The notes under the pieces were generated by a model, which made no database searches, was not told the DNA's origin, and was given only the letters and a program-made list of their open reading frames with translations. This document shows positions 25,368 to 36,000 of a DNA stretch of 64,000 nucleotides, one piece after another. The translations under genes and the position numbers were made by a program. Position 1 is the first letter of the stretch. Each line of letters starts with the position of its first letter. The DNA lies in assembly GCF_024741135.1 (NCBI RefSeq), contig NZ_JANSUY010000013.1, positions 175,776 to 239,775 on the forward strand, in the 5' to 3' direction. This DNA is from Aquiflexum gelatinilyticum. Lineage in GTDB: Bacteria; Bacteroidota; Bacteroidia; Cytophagales; Cyclobacteriaceae.

Positions 25368-27278
25368 ATGAACTGGCAAAGAAGACTCTTCAAAACCCTG
25401 ATTTTCCTGATTTTTTTTCAGGGCTTGGGTCATTTTGCTCTTTCTCAAGGGATCTATCTCGAGCATTTGTACAGCAAGATCAGGAGACCAGTCACCTTGG
25501 ATGGTAATGTGTTCAGAGTTATGGACCAGAGTGGGACTCCAGATCCCGGTGATATGTCTGTAACAGTGAGCGGTCAATTGGCACTCTGTTCTCATGCCGA
25601 TAGAGGCCACATCCTACTTGATGTTTCCGGCGGTGTTCCCCCGTATACTTTTGTCTGGAATAATTTGCAGACTGTACAAAACAGGTACAGTTTACTTTCC
25701 GGGACATATACCGTTTGGATTAAAGACAATGCAGGTCATGAGATCAAAGAGAAAATAGTGGTTCAGCCTCCTTTTCCTTTGATCATCGAGATGGCTGAAA
25801 CCAAACATGTAACCTGTAATAATTCCAATGGAGAAGCCAAGATTAACATCAAAATGGGAAGGGGTGAACCCTATAAAATCGAATGGAGTCACGGCCTGAC
25901 AAATACACTTCATGCAGAAGACCTTCAATCAGGCACTTATTTTGTAAAAGTCTCTGACCAATTCAACTGTCATCAGACGATTTACTTTGAAATCAATTCC
26001 ATTACTGAAGCTATTCAGCTAGAAGAAGAAATTGAAAACATATCCTGCTCCAATGAGCCTTTAGGCGCCATCAAAGTTACCGCTTCCGGAGGAAAAGCAC
26101 CTTTTCAATACCTTTGGTCTAATGGAAATACCTCAGATAAAATCACCGACTTGGAAGCAGGAGAATATGCTTTGAAAGTTACTGATGCAAATGGATGTAC
26201 CATTTCCAAAACCTATACTGTAAAAGCCTCCGAACCTATGACTGTCATTGCTGAAATTTCAGAGGTCTTGTTATGTGCTGATGCAGAAACAGGTAAAATA
26301 TCGCTAGATATCCAAGGGGGAATCGCCCCTTATACATTTTTATGGAACAATGGTTCCAAAGAAAAAGACCTTGAAAATCTGACAACAGGTGAATACATTG
26401 TCAAAATCACAGATTCGATAGGCTGCGAGATTACAAAAATTTTTACTGTCTCGGGACCTGAAAAACTTTCTGCAAAAATAGAAACAACAGTAGATGTAAA
26501 CTGTGAGACCAATGCTGCCAAAGGAGTGGCTTGGGTAAGCATTAAAGGCGGAAAAGCCCCTTATCAAATCAAATGGTTGAACCTTGATAAAAACACTCAG
26601 GAAATTGAATTTTTGACAGAGAGAGAACTTTCTGTGGAAGTGACTGACGCGAATGGATGCAAGATCACTGAGAGGATTTTTGTCGACTACAGCAATATCG
26701 CTGCTAAAGACAGGCTTGGTTTTGATGTCAAAAAAGTGAAATTGAACACAGAAGATGAAATATTGGTAGATGACCAATTGAAATTTGAAAGTAAAATTTC
26801 AGAGGAATTCATCGCATGGGAGTGGAGTTTTGGTGATGGTACTTTTTCATTGGAAAAAGACCCAATCCATGTGTTTAAGATGCCCGGAGAATTTGAGGTG
26901 GTTTTAAAAGCGTATGATATATATGGTTGCTCTTCTGTTCAGAAAGAGGAAGTAAAAGTAAATGAAGTCAGCGAATACCTGATGATGCCGAATGCTTTTA
27001 CTCCGAATAGTGATGGATTAAATGATGTGTTCAAGCCTGAAACAAAAGGAATAAGCGGATACAGAATGTATATTTTTAATAAATGGGGAGAAATGATTTT
27101 TTCGAATGGTTCTAAAAGCAATGAAGGATGGAATGGAACTTTGAATGGTCAATTATTGCCAAGCGGCAATTACGTGTACAAAGTCAGCTTTCAGACTCCG
27201 AACGGTGAAATGATCGAAAAAGCTGGTACCGTTTCACTTATTAGAGAAAACAAAATGTTGGCAAACGGTGTATGGTAA
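25368..27278 (+). CDS. SprB-repeat / PKD surface protein with type IX type B sorting domain
   Basis: A 636-residue exported protein. After a signal peptide (about 1-27) come five SprB-type repeats at about 60-125, 143-205, 220-285, 297-360 and 372-435. Each has a Cys near its start, a GG-APYTF-WNNG core and an SGTY-VKVTDANGC end. A PKD domain (about 470-530, WSFGDGTFS) follows. The C-terminal domain (about 540-636: MMPNAFTPNSDGLND, YIFNKWGEMIF, GNYVYKV) is the gliding-associated type B sorting domain used by the type IX secretion system. It is probably a surface adhesin. Its exporter partner could be the PorP/SprF protein encoded at 37367. Confidence 0.92.
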   Translation: MNWQRRLFKTLIFLIFFQGLGHFALSQGIYLEHLYSKIRRPVTLDGNVFRVMDQSGTPDPGDMSVTVSGQLALCSHADRGHILLDVSGGVPPYTFVWNNLQTVQNRYSLLSGTYTVWIKDNAGHEIKEKIVVQPPFPLIIEMAETKHVTCNNSNGEAKINIKMGRGEPYKIEWSHGLTNTLHAEDLQSGTYFVKVSDQFNCHQTIYFEINSITEAIQLEEEIENISCSNEPLGAIKVTASGGKAPFQYLWSNGNTSDKITDLEAGEYALKVTDANGCTISKTYTVKASEPMTVIAEISEVLLCADAETGKISLDIQGGIAPYTFLWNNGSKEKDLENLTTGEYIVKITDSIGCEITKIFTVSGPEKLSAKIETTVDVNCETNAAKGVAWVSIKGGKAPYQIKWLNLDKNTQEIEFLTERELSVEVTDANGCKITERIFVDYSNIAAKDRLGFDVKKVKLNTEDEILVDDQLKFESKISEEFIAWEWSFGDGTFSLEKDPIHVFKMPGEFEVVLKAYDIYGCSSVQKEEVKVNEVSEYLMMPNAFTPNSDGLNDVFKPETKGISGYRMYIFNKWGEMIFSNGSKSNEGWNGTLNGQLLPSGNYVYKVSFQTPNGEMIEKAGTVSLIRENKMLANGVW

Positions 27279-27296
27279 TCATTCCATGCATCATTT

Positions 27297-28826
27297 ATGT
27301 CTAAAACGCTACGCCTGATCTTAGGCGATCAACTCAATATTCAGCATTCTTGGTTTGAAAAAACAAATCCTGACATGACCTATGTCATGATGGAAATCAA
27401 ACAAGAAACAGGCTATGTCCGCCACCATATCCAAAAAGTGGTCGGATTCTTTTTAGCCATGAGAAATTTTGCAAATTCCCTTCAAAACCAAGGTCATCAA
27501 GTCGCATATTTAAATCTTGACCATCCTGATAATACTCAAAGTCTTACTGGAAATCTTTCATTTCTGATAGAAAAGGAAAATTTCAACAGATTTGAATATT
27601 TATTGCCGGATGAATATCGGCTTGATCGGCAGTTGGCAGATTTCTGCAAATCCCTTTCGATTCCCTCCCGGCATTTTGATTCGGAACATTTTTTAACCTC
27701 AAGAGAATTTTTGACAGAATTCTTCAAGGGGAAAAAGACATTTTTGATGGAGACTTTTTACCGGGAAATGAGGAAAAAGTATGATGTCCTTATGGATGGA
27801 AAAGAGCCTTTGACGGGAAAATGGAACTACGACCAAGACAACCGCAACAAATTCCGTGATCCCTTGCTTCTCATAGCGCCCAAGGTATTTCCAAAAAATG
27901 CAAGTGAAATTGTCGGAGTAATCCATACCATGGAGGTGGAGACGATCGGTTCTATAGATGAGAAAAACTTTGAATGGCCTGTTACTAGAGAGGAAAGCCT
28001 TCAAGTTCTCGATTATTTCTGTGAAAAACTCTTGGACAGTTTTGGCGAATACCAAGACTCAATATATACGGGAGATGCATTTTTATTTCATAGCAGGCTC
28101 AGTTTCAGTTTGAATACCAAAATGCTTTCCCCGCTTGAAGTGGTGGAAAAAGTAGAGCAGTATTGGTTTGCAAATCAGGACAGGATCAACATTGCCCAAG
28201 TCGAAGGATTTATCCGGCAAATTATCGGTTGGCGGGAATATATGCGCGGAGTCTATTGGGCCAAAATGCCTGAATATGCGACTTTGAATTTCTTTGGGCA
28301 CGAAAGAAAACTGCCTGAATTCTATTGGACAGGTAAGACCAAAATGAATTGTATGAGACATAGCATCGGACAGTCTTTAGAAAAGTCTTATGCACACCAT
28401 ATCCAAAGATTGATGGTAACTGGAAACTTTGCCCTATTAGCAGGAATAGATCCTGATGAGGTGGATCGGTGGTATTTGGGGATCTATATTGATGCTATCG
28501 AATGGGTAGAAATCACCAATACGCGAGGCATGAGTCAGTTTGCAGATGGAGGTATCGTGGGTACCAAGCCTTATGTTTCCTCTGCCAATTACATAGACAA
28601 AATGAGTGACTACTGTAAGGGATGCCATTATGACAAAAATCTCAAAACAGGAGAAAACGCATGTCCATTCAACAGCCTCTATTGGCATTTCTACAATAGA
28701 AATGAAGACAAATTAGCCAAGAACCCAAGAATAGGAATGGCCTACAAGACCTGGGAAAAGATGAAAGACAAATCGAAAATCCTGGAGCAGGCAGAAAAGT
28801 ACTTGGAAAACTTAGATAGATTGTAA
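27297..28826 (+). CDS. phrB: iron-sulfur cryptochrome/photolyase (PhrB, FeS-BCP type)
   Basis: A 509-residue member of the prokaryotic (6-4) photolyase group, which repairs UV (6-4) photoproducts or acts as a photoreceptor. The N-terminal Rossmann domain starts LRLILGDQLN. The FAD domain has RQIIGWREYMRG and the conserved LMVTGNFALLAGIDP...YIDAIEWVE region. Four cysteines at 352 (MNCMRHS), 440 and 443 (YCKGCHY) and 456 (ACPFN) match, with constant offset, the [4Fe-4S] ligands of Agrobacterium PhrB. It starts 18 nt after the adhesin stop, probably by chance adjacency. No other light-linked gene is nearby. Confidence 0.95.
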   Translation: MSKTLRLILGDQLNIQHSWFEKTNPDMTYVMMEIKQETGYVRHHIQKVVGFFLAMRNFANSLQNQGHQVAYLNLDHPDNTQSLTGNLSFLIEKENFNRFEYLLPDEYRLDRQLADFCKSLSIPSRHFDSEHFLTSREFLTEFFKGKKTFLMETFYREMRKKYDVLMDGKEPLTGKWNYDQDNRNKFRDPLLLIAPKVFPKNASEIVGVIHTMEVETIGSIDEKNFEWPVTREESLQVLDYFCEKLLDSFGEYQDSIYTGDAFLFHSRLSFSLNTKMLSPLEVVEKVEQYWFANQDRINIAQVEGFIRQIIGWREYMRGVYWAKMPEYATLNFFGHERKLPEFYWTGKTKMNCMRHSIGQSLEKSYAHHIQRLMVTGNFALLAGIDPDEVDRWYLGIYIDAIEWVEITNTRGMSQFADGGIVGTKPYVSSANYIDKMSDYCKGCHYDKNLKTGENACPFNSLYWHFYNRNEDKLAKNPRIGMAYKTWEKMKDKSKILEQAEKYLENLDRL

Positions 28827-28915
28827 GGGCGAATTATACTAAAAAAGGAATGGAATTCGATAGAGAAGATTTATTTATACCAAGATTGGTTAATCAAAAT
28901 TAATTAAATTCGAAA

Positions 28916-29428
28916 ATGAAATATTCAGACTGGTTATCCATTATTGCAATTGCAGTTTCATTAATTTCAGCTTTGATAGCAAAAAGAGCAAATAAGATTA
29001 GCAAAGATTCTTATGAAATCTCAAAAAGAGCAGAGGAAAGAGAATTGAAAAAGGAAGAAAGAAAAATTATTTTGAAAGTTTGGCCAAATAGTTTATTCAG
29101 AAAATTTAAACATGAAGAAATTTTAAATTTCCTTCTTTTTAATGTTCAAATCAAAAATCATTCTGCTAAACCAATCAAACTAAAATTTTATAAAATCAAA
29201 TTATTAGAGAGTGATATTATAATTGATTCAACAACAAGGAAATATAATATATCTGATCCCTATATTCTGCCAGAAAAAATTATTGAAGAAAGTAAGGAAC
29301 TAAGATTACTTAATAATATTCCCTATTCCCGATTAATTGGGTTAAAATTAAACTTACATGCTGAAGATACCATGGACAATTTTTATAAATCTGAAACTTG
29401 GATAATTAAACAATCTGATTTAAAATGA
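28916..29428 (+). CDS. AT-rich orphan protein with N-terminal membrane helix
   Basis: A 170-residue protein with one N-terminal hydrophobic segment (YSDWLSIIAIAVSLISALIA), a charged coiled-coil stretch (SYEISKRAEERELKKEERK) and a beta-rich C-terminal part (FLLFNVQIKNHSAKPIKLKFYKI). Base composition is visibly more A+T-rich than the neighbours, with many AAA, ATT and TTA codons, which suggests recent acquisition. No family is recognised. The topology (one helix, coiled coil, immunoglobulin-like sandwich) is that of small membrane proteins of unknown role found in many genomes. Confidence 0.7.
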   Translation: MKYSDWLSIIAIAVSLISALIAKRANKISKDSYEISKRAEERELKKEERKIILKVWPNSLFRKFKHEEILNFLLFNVQIKNHSAKPIKLKFYKIKLLESDIIIDSTTRKYNISDPYILPEKIIEESKELRLLNNIPYSRLIGLKLNLHAEDTMDNFYKSETWIIKQSDLK

Positions 29429-29457
29429 AAAAATTTAAACTGGGAAAACACTTTGGT

Positions 29458-30594
29458 TTATTCTATTTTTCTATATCCCTTCATAATCTCTAAAACCTCT
29501 TCTTTTGGCAAAGCCTTTACTTCTCTCCCCTCTTTTCCGATCATATCTTCCGCTGCAAAAAGTGAATTGATGATAGCTTCTTCTGTTGCTTCGATGGTGG
29601 CTAGAAAAAGTGCACTCATGTCATCATTTTGCAAGTAAGTGGGTTTTTGGAGTTCAAGGGATGGGGAATTATGAGAAATCAAGTTGCCGGGATAATTGGA
29701 AAAAGCAATCACATAATCTCCCGAACCATTGGAGGCGATTCCTCCTGTTTTGGCTAATCCCATCATGGCCCTTTGTGCGATTCTTTTCAGGTTCCTTTCA
29801 TTGACAGGTGCATCGGTTGCCACGACGATCATGTAGGATCCGTCAACAGAAGACATATGGTCCATAAAACTGTATTTGCCTAATTCCACCCCTATCGGAA
29901 CCCCGTCAATCTGCAAAACCCCACCGAAATTGGTTTGCACCAAAACCCCAACCGTGTATCCACCCAATGATTCGGGCAATTTCCGAGAGGAAGTTCCGAT
30001 CCCGCCCTTGAATCCAAAACATACCGTACCTGTTCCTGCTCCGACATTTCCCTCCAAAACTTTATCTTCTTTGGCATTTGTAATGGCTGCAAGCACATCT
30101 TCCGTTTTCACATGTCGTCCTCGTATATCATTAAGGTATCCATCATTGGTCTCCCCGACGACTGCATTCACCGATTGTACATTTTCATTTCCGGGTTGCG
30201 ACAAAGTATATGCTACCACTCCTTCGATCCCTGCTGCTACACCCAAGGTATTGGTCAGGATGATGGGGGATTCAATATTTCCCAATTCTTCGATTTGGGT
30301 AGTTCCTGCAAGTTTGCCAAATCCATTTCCCACAAATACAGCTGCAGGAACTTTTGATTGAAAGAGATTGCCTTGATGTGGAATAATTGCTGTCACGCCT
30401 GTTCTTACATTTTCTCCATTGATTAGTGTGGTTTCTCCGACTTTCACCCCTGCCACATCTGTGATGGCGTTTTGTGGACCGGATTGCATCACTCCAATAC
30501 GTATCCCTAGGTCACGGGGTCTTGATTGTCCAAAGGCGAGTGATTGTGACATCATATATATAAGGATAATGGAGATCGAAATTCTATTTTTCAA
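29458..30594 (-). CDS. P1-family peptidase (DmpA-like aminopeptidase), exported
   Basis: A 378-residue protein with a signal peptide (about 1-22, ending SLAFG). It belongs to the P1/DmpA family of self-cleaving Ntn-like aminopeptidases: AITDVAGVKVGETTL near 43-57, LTNTLGVAAG, NVGAGTGTVCFGFKGG, YTVGVLVQTNFG. The likely autoprocessing site is Gly252-Ser253 in VDGSYMIVVATDAP, where the new N-terminal Ser becomes the nucleophile. Family members release N-terminal residues, in some cases D-amino acids. The gene is convergent with the orphan and follows the aldehyde dehydrogenase by 31 nt on the same strand. Confidence 0.93.
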   Translation of the reverse strand: MKNRISISIILIYMMSQSLAFGQSRPRDLGIRIGVMQSGPQNAITDVAGVKVGETTLINGENVRTGVTAIIPHQGNLFQSKVPAAVFVGNGFGKLAGTTQIEELGNIESPIILTNTLGVAAGIEGVVAYTLSQPGNENVQSVNAVVGETNDGYLNDIRGRHVKTEDVLAAITNAKEDKVLEGNVGAGTGTVCFGFKGGIGTSSRKLPESLGGYTVGVLVQTNFGGVLQIDGVPIGVELGKYSFMDHMSSVDGSYMIVVATDAPVNERNLKRIAQRAMMGLAKTGGIASNGSGDYVIAFSNYPGNLISHNSPSLELQKPTYLQNDDMSALFLATIEATEEAIINSLFAAEDMIGKEGREVKALPKEEVLEIMKGYRKIE

Positions 30595-30625
30595 AATACA
30601 GGATTTTAGGATTTGTCATATTCAA

Positions 30626-32062
30626 TCAAAGCCATTTCAGGATTCCTTTGACCAGTTTCTTTTTGACCAAAGTAAAAGGAGGAAACAAGGGATTGACAGC
30701 AGCTGAACCTACTCGCTGCTTCAGGACGGCTTTTTCATTGCTGAATGCCAAGAACCCAAAATGTCCGTGAGATTTGCCAAGGCCGCTGTTATTGACACCG
30801 CCAAAAGGAAGTTCCCGGTGAAGAAAATGTACGGCACAGTCATTGGCTAATGCCGCCCCTGAGGAAGTCTCATTGAAAATGGCATTGATTTTTTTGTAAT
30901 TCTTGGAGAACACATAAAAAGCCAAGGGCTTGGGTTGTTGGTTGACTATCATGATCGCGCCATCTAGATTGTCATAAGTCACCACGGGAAGAATCGGTCC
31001 AAAGATTTCCTCTTGGAGGACTTTCATTTCCCAAGTGACATGGGAAAGAATGGTGGGTTCAATGTAGTTTTCCTGACCGTTTGAGTTACCACCAAATTCG
31101 ATTTTTGCTCCTTTCAAATTGGCATCGGAAAGAATATGCTGTATCCTTTTAAAATGGCTTTCATTCACAATTCTGGAATAGTCCTTTGAACCCTCAATTC
31201 CATTTTTATTGGAGCCATACATTTTTTCAATGCTTTTTTTCATTTCTTCGACAAAGGCATCTTTCAACCTCTCAGGGATCAAAATATAATCCGGGGCTAT
31301 GCAGGTCTGCCCACAATTGAGGAATTTGGTAGCCGTGATTTTATCAGCAGTATCCTTAAGGTCGGCATCATCCAAAATCAAAACAGGTGATTTTCCCCCC
31401 AATTCTAATGTGACTGATGTCAGGTGTTCAGCGGCAGCTTTCATTACTATTTTGCCTACTGCCGGGCTTCCGGTAAAAAATATATGGTCGAATGGCTTAG
31501 ACAAAAGCATCTGTGAGATTTCCACACCCCCTTCGATGACTTCCACTGTATGTGTATCAAAGATTTCGGCCATCATTCTTCTTAGCAAAGCAGATGTATG
31601 GGGCGTCATCTCAGAAGGTTTGATGATGACAGGGCATCCTGCCGCAACCGCTGATACCAAAGGACCTACAGCTAGGTTGAAAGCATAATTCCAAGGAGCA
31701 ATGATCAAGCTTACTCCTTTTGGTTCATATTGAACGTATGCTTTTGTACCAAGGAAAATCAAGGGAGTTCCCACTTTTTTCGGTTTCATCCAATGTTCAA
31801 GATGCTTGATTGCATGGTTGATTTCAATCAATACAGGAAAAATCTCCGTCACATCAATTTCCGGATAAGGCTTTTGGTAATCGGCATGGACAGCTTTTCG
31901 GATATCTTCCTGATTTTTATTGATCCATTCAAGTAATCTTTTCAAAAGTGCAATCCGCTGTGAAGCAGTGCTATTCCGAAGCTTAATCGCCTGTTGCTTT
32001 TGAATCAAGAAAATATCCTCTAGCCGGGAATCTATTAATTCAAGTTCTTGGGTTTGTTGCAT
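30626..32062 (-). CDS. class 3-type aldehyde dehydrogenase
   Basis: A 478-residue NAD(P)-dependent aldehyde dehydrogenase. Visible are the substrate-channel APWNYAFNL (122-130), NAD-binding IIKPSEMTP and FFTGSPAVGK, the catalytic base Glu220 in LELGGKSP, and the nucleophile Cys254 in NCGQTCIAPDYI. The C-terminal half has EEIFGPILPV and PFGGVNNSGLGKSHG. The C-terminal hydrophobic FTLVKKKLVKGILKWL recalls class 3 enzymes that act on long-chain aldehydes at membranes. The substrate is unknown. It may share a transcript with the P1 peptidase. Confidence 0.94.
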   Translation of the reverse strand: MQQTQELELIDSRLEDIFLIQKQQAIKLRNSTASQRIALLKRLLEWINKNQEDIRKAVHADYQKPYPEIDVTEIFPVLIEINHAIKHLEHWMKPKKVGTPLIFLGTKAYVQYEPKGVSLIIAPWNYAFNLAVGPLVSAVAAGCPVIIKPSEMTPHTSALLRRMMAEIFDTHTVEVIEGGVEISQMLLSKPFDHIFFTGSPAVGKIVMKAAAEHLTSVTLELGGKSPVLILDDADLKDTADKITATKFLNCGQTCIAPDYILIPERLKDAFVEEMKKSIEKMYGSNKNGIEGSKDYSRIVNESHFKRIQHILSDANLKGAKIEFGGNSNGQENYIEPTILSHVTWEMKVLQEEIFGPILPVVTYDNLDGAIMIVNQQPKPLAFYVFSKNYKKINAIFNETSSGAALANDCAVHFLHRELPFGGVNNSGLGKSHGHFGFLAFSNEKAVLKQRVGSAAVNPLFPPFTLVKKKLVKGILKWL

Positions 32063-32151
32063 GGTCCTTGGCTTTAATATCTATCAATTTCAGAGAACGA
32101 ATCCGAAAAAACAAATCTTTTTTGGCTACGTAAAATAAGCCAAAATAAACA

Positions 32152-32283
32152 ATGATTATGCAATGGAGCTTGGAAAGGATTGTTCCTCAATTCAGTTTGG
32201 GAGACAATCAGAGGCTGGAGATTATAAAAAAATACCTTCAGCAATTGAAAGATGAAAAAAAGACAAAAAGGAAAAGGGGTTGA
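32152..32283 (+). CDS. 43-aa basic small protein
   Basis: The short frame encodes MIMQWSLERIVPQFSLGDNQ, then RLEIIKKYLQQLKDEKKTKRKRG. It forms an amphipathic helix with a very basic end. The intrinsic terminator at 32272-32296 overlaps its last codons and stop, so this DNA is very likely transcribed as a short message. No family is recognised. Bacteroidota carry many such small genes, but the coding assignment is tentative. Confidence 0.4.
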   Translation: MIMQWSLERIVPQFSLGDNQRLEIIKKYLQQLKDEKKTKRKRG

Positions 32284-32296
32284 TCACCCCTTTTTT
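32272..32296 (+). terminator. intrinsic terminator of the small gene at 32152
   Basis: AAAAGGGGT (32272-32280) and ACCCCTTTT (32286-32294) form a perfect 9-bp stem with loop TGATC. A T-rich tail follows. Confidence 0.8.
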
Positions 32297-32347
32297 ATTT
32301 TTCAATTTTTAATGACTAACAGAAATTTAAGCGTTTAGTAAACATAT

Positions 32348-32367
32348 AAATGCATAAAAATGCATTT
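32348..32367. promoter_or_regulatory. AAATGCAT inverted repeat upstream of the adhesin operon
   Basis: AAATGCAT (32348-32355) and ATGCATTT (32360-32367) form a perfect 8-bp dyad with a 4-nt AAAA spacer. It lies about 160 bp before the first gene of the secretion/adhesin operon, in very AT-rich DNA. It could be an operator or a chance palindrome. Confidence 0.35.
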
Positions 32368-32527
32368 TATAAAATATTTATTGAAAATCATTAGGAAATG
32401 AAAATCAAATAATTGTATTTTTACAGCAGTTAAATGGTAATAACAACACCCTTGTCACCCATTTCGCATAATTCAGGCTTTATCTATCTCAACTGCCTAC
32501 CCATTTTGTTTACTTTAATATCTCGCT

Positions 32528-33037
32528 ATGATTACATTATTTACAATCTCCAAGAAAGAAAACCGTAGCTGTTTGTTTTTGGTTTTTACACTAATCCTCT
32601 TGTCGTTTACTCAAGTTCATGCTCAAAAAGCACTTTTGCTTGAAGAATTCATGAAACAAGAAGGAGAGAATAACACAGATTTGTTAAAGAGTCTTGTGTA
32701 TGATAATGTTGCTACAGTTATTCTAACTGATTCAAAGACACAACTTATCGGAGAGGGTTTTCCTCAAAAAGTTTCTTCAAACACAAATTCCCTTTCGTCT
32801 TTAAAGTCAGGAAACAATATTTTTCGAACTGTCAAGCTTTTGCAGATCAACTTGAACCATGAATCGGAAAAGTCCGCTTTAAGAATTAATATCAGTGAAT
32901 TGGAAGGTTTTTCAAATCTCGTCTACATTCTTATCAACTCTGAAGTGCCATTGACATCTGAAGAGGTCGAAAAGATGGTAACCGGAAATGAAGAAGGCGA
33001 TGTCATTCTTTTATTCCAAGTCAATTCTAATTTTTAA
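32528..33037 (+). CDS. secreted hypothetical protein, first gene of adhesin operon
   Basis: A 169-residue protein with a signal peptide (core CLFLVFTLILLSF, cleavage after about residue 34 at VHAQ). The mature part has EFMKQEGENNTDLLKSL, VATVILTDSKTQ, LKSGNNIFRTVKLLQINL and a C-terminal VILLFQVNSNF strand. I do not recognise a domain. It starts a four-gene cluster with gaps of 18, 12 and 2 nt and is thus likely coexpressed with the giant adhesin and its transport partners. A small periplasmic accessory for the adhesin is inference. Confidence 0.75.
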   Translation: MITLFTISKKENRSCLFLVFTLILLSFTQVHAQKALLLEEFMKQEGENNTDLLKSLVYDNVATVILTDSKTQLIGEGFPQKVSSNTNSLSSLKSGNNIFRTVKLLQINLNHESEKSALRINISELEGFSNLVYILINSEVPLTSEEVEKMVTGNEEGDVILLFQVNSNF

Positions 33038-33055
33038 TCTTAAAACAGAAAAACC

Positions 33056-36000
33056 ATGAAAGCATTTTTCCAATATTCATTCAAAAAAGCGCTCTTGACC
33101 AACTTGTTTTTGATCTTGTTGACAGGCGTTTTCTCGGGAAAGATTTCAGCTCAGACTGACAATAGGGTTCCATTCAAACATAGAGTAGGAAATCCGGCAC
33201 CTGAAAACAACATATTCAAACTCAGGGGTGATTTTACCATTATTGGTAATACCAATTTAACTCTTTTAGACCAAAATGAAGTCAACAATTCAAACAACCA
33301 AATGATCTATGTTGATGTTGACAACAATCAAAATACTGTAAATTCCTCATCTTCAACTTTGGTTTTTTCAAGAGAAAACAATGCTGACCCAAATTGTTCC
33401 GAAATAATTTATGCAGGGCTTTACTGGTCTGGAAGGGCAAATCCAGATTTGGGAATGAATTTCGATGTTGCCATAGGCACAGAAAACGGAGCTCCGGTAA
33501 CTGTCAGCAACAAAGTTCAAATTGCTATGCACACCAATCCTATAGCTTTTTCCTTTTATACTTTGACAGTTGGAAGGAATGGAAGTGAAACCAACCGATA
33601 CCCTCGTTTTTCTTTTACTTCGAAAAAAGGCGGGGATACCTATCAATTTGAATTTTCCAATAACAATAATAATCCTGCCAGATACAGGATCGGAACAAGT
33701 GGTCCAATGACGACCCTTTCCAATCAAACTGTAAGTACAGACGGAAATATCAGAACGGTAACCTTTGATCCAATCACTATCACTGATGGAGAAGTTACTT
33801 TGAAGATAGATAGATTGCAGAGAATTATCTCCAGAACTGAAGAAGTAGCCGCTTATCAAACAGAAGAGAATTTTGCTAGAATAACTGCTGATGGGGTATT
33901 TATTCCTGAAATCGTGAAAACCGTTAATCTTGACAAAAGAAAAATTAGAATCAAAGGTCCTTCATCTTCTGATTACCAGGAAATCACTGCTGCTGAAAAT
34001 GACATCCTCTATCCTGCCGGTGAATTGGATGATATGTATGTTGGTTATGCCGATATAACACAATATATTAAAAATCAAGGTATTGGAGAATATACTGTTG
34101 CCAACGTGGCACTTACTGAAGGAAACGGTGGTAGAGTAGGATATTTCGGACATTGGGGAATAGTAGTTGTATATGAAAACTCCAAAATGAACTGGAGAGA
34201 TGTAACTGTTTTTGATGGATACTCCTACCTAAAAGCTATAGGTGATCCTGCTCATGTGGATGGTACCCTAGCAATAGAAGGATTTAAAGCGGTCCCAAAC
34301 GGACCAGTAAATCTGAAACTTGGAGTTATGGTCGGCGAGGGTGAAAGAGGTTTTACTGGTGATTACCTTGAAATTCGAAATGCAGCAGATACCGAGTGGG
34401 TGAGGTTGAATCATGCCCTTAATGAAACAAACAATTTCTTCAACTCTTCAATCTACACTCCAGTAAGCGACAATAATGGAAATTTAATTGCAAACCCAAG
34501 AAATCCTCAATTTGACAATAATACAGGTATTGATATAGCCATGTGGAATGTCCCAAACCCAGATAATTCTATCATTGCAAATGGACAGACCTCTACAGTT
34601 TTTAGATATGGGTCCAGAAATGATTCCTATAATATCTACTCCATTGCTTTCTCAGTGGATGCTTATGTTCCGGATATACAAGGTTTAAATCAGATTGCTA
34701 CCATCAATGGTGAACCTGCAACGGAAAATCCTACTGTTCAACCGGGTCAGGAAATTGAATACACGTTAGATATCAGAAATCTAGGTACTGAAGAAATTGA
34801 AAATGGAAAAGTGATTATACCGATTCCATTTACCTCAACTTTTGTTGATGCCGATTTTGAAGTTTTCTTTACCTCAAACACTGTAAAGGCTCCATATTTT
34901 GATCCTAACCTAGGTGCCACAGGTTCAATTGTTTGGGAGTTGGGAGAATTGCCACTTTTGGAAGATATCAATTCTATATTAGCAAGAATTACCTTTAAGT
35001 TAAAAGCGACTGAAGATTGTCTAATTCTTTCAAATCCTAATTGTGACGCTTTCATTTCTGTTGGGGGTTCAATTTCCGGAAAAGGAAAAATATCACAAAG
35101 TGAGTTTAGTGGTATCCAACTTACCCAAGGTTTTTTGGACGGAGATTGTGAAGGTGAACCCATCCAGACTCCACTTATTATCCCTATTGTTGGTGCCACA
35201 GAATGGGCGAATTCAAATTGCGGAGAGGTAGATTTGTTTGACAGTTTCTCATTCTGCAATATCAATCCTGAAGAGGGTATTCCTTTCAACAGCATTGCTA
35301 TTTCATTCCCTGTAGGAATCAGATTCTTTGATGGCATAGATCCAAACAAGTCTAATGAATTCACGGCTTCAAATCCTTTCCCGGCTACAAGTGGTACCTA
35401 CTTTGGTATTCCTGTGAATTCAAGCAATTGTATTTTCGAATTTAAAATTGAAGTTTCAATCGTTACCACGAGCCCAACTGTGGCTGAGGGAGCTGTTTAC
35501 AATTATTGCCAAGGACAAGAAATTCCTAATCTAAATACCTTGATCAATCCAAGTAATCTTGGTGGCGAAAGTGAATATGATGTGTTTTTCTTTACCCAAG
35601 CCGAAGGAGGAGAAGCATTGCAAGGATATCAGATTGATTCCAATGATACTGGAACAGTTCAAATTTGGGTTGCAGAAGGCTCATCCTCAGACTGTACAGG
35701 TCCAAGAGTTTTGGTAACTGTAAATGTCAATACTTGCTCTATAATATTCGAAAAGTCAGGCAAATTGGTCGATGAAGATGGTAATAATATCACAAATGCG
35801 GGAGACAAAATTGTATACACTTTCACTGTAACCAATACCGGAAATGTAGACTATACCAATATTACGCTTGTAGATCCTAAAGTAACGGTAGTGGGAGGCC
35901 CTATTGAGATTTTAGCCCCAGGAGCTACAGACAGTACTACATTCACAGCTGAATATATTTTGACCCAAGAGGACATCGACTTTGGTTCTTTTACAAACGT

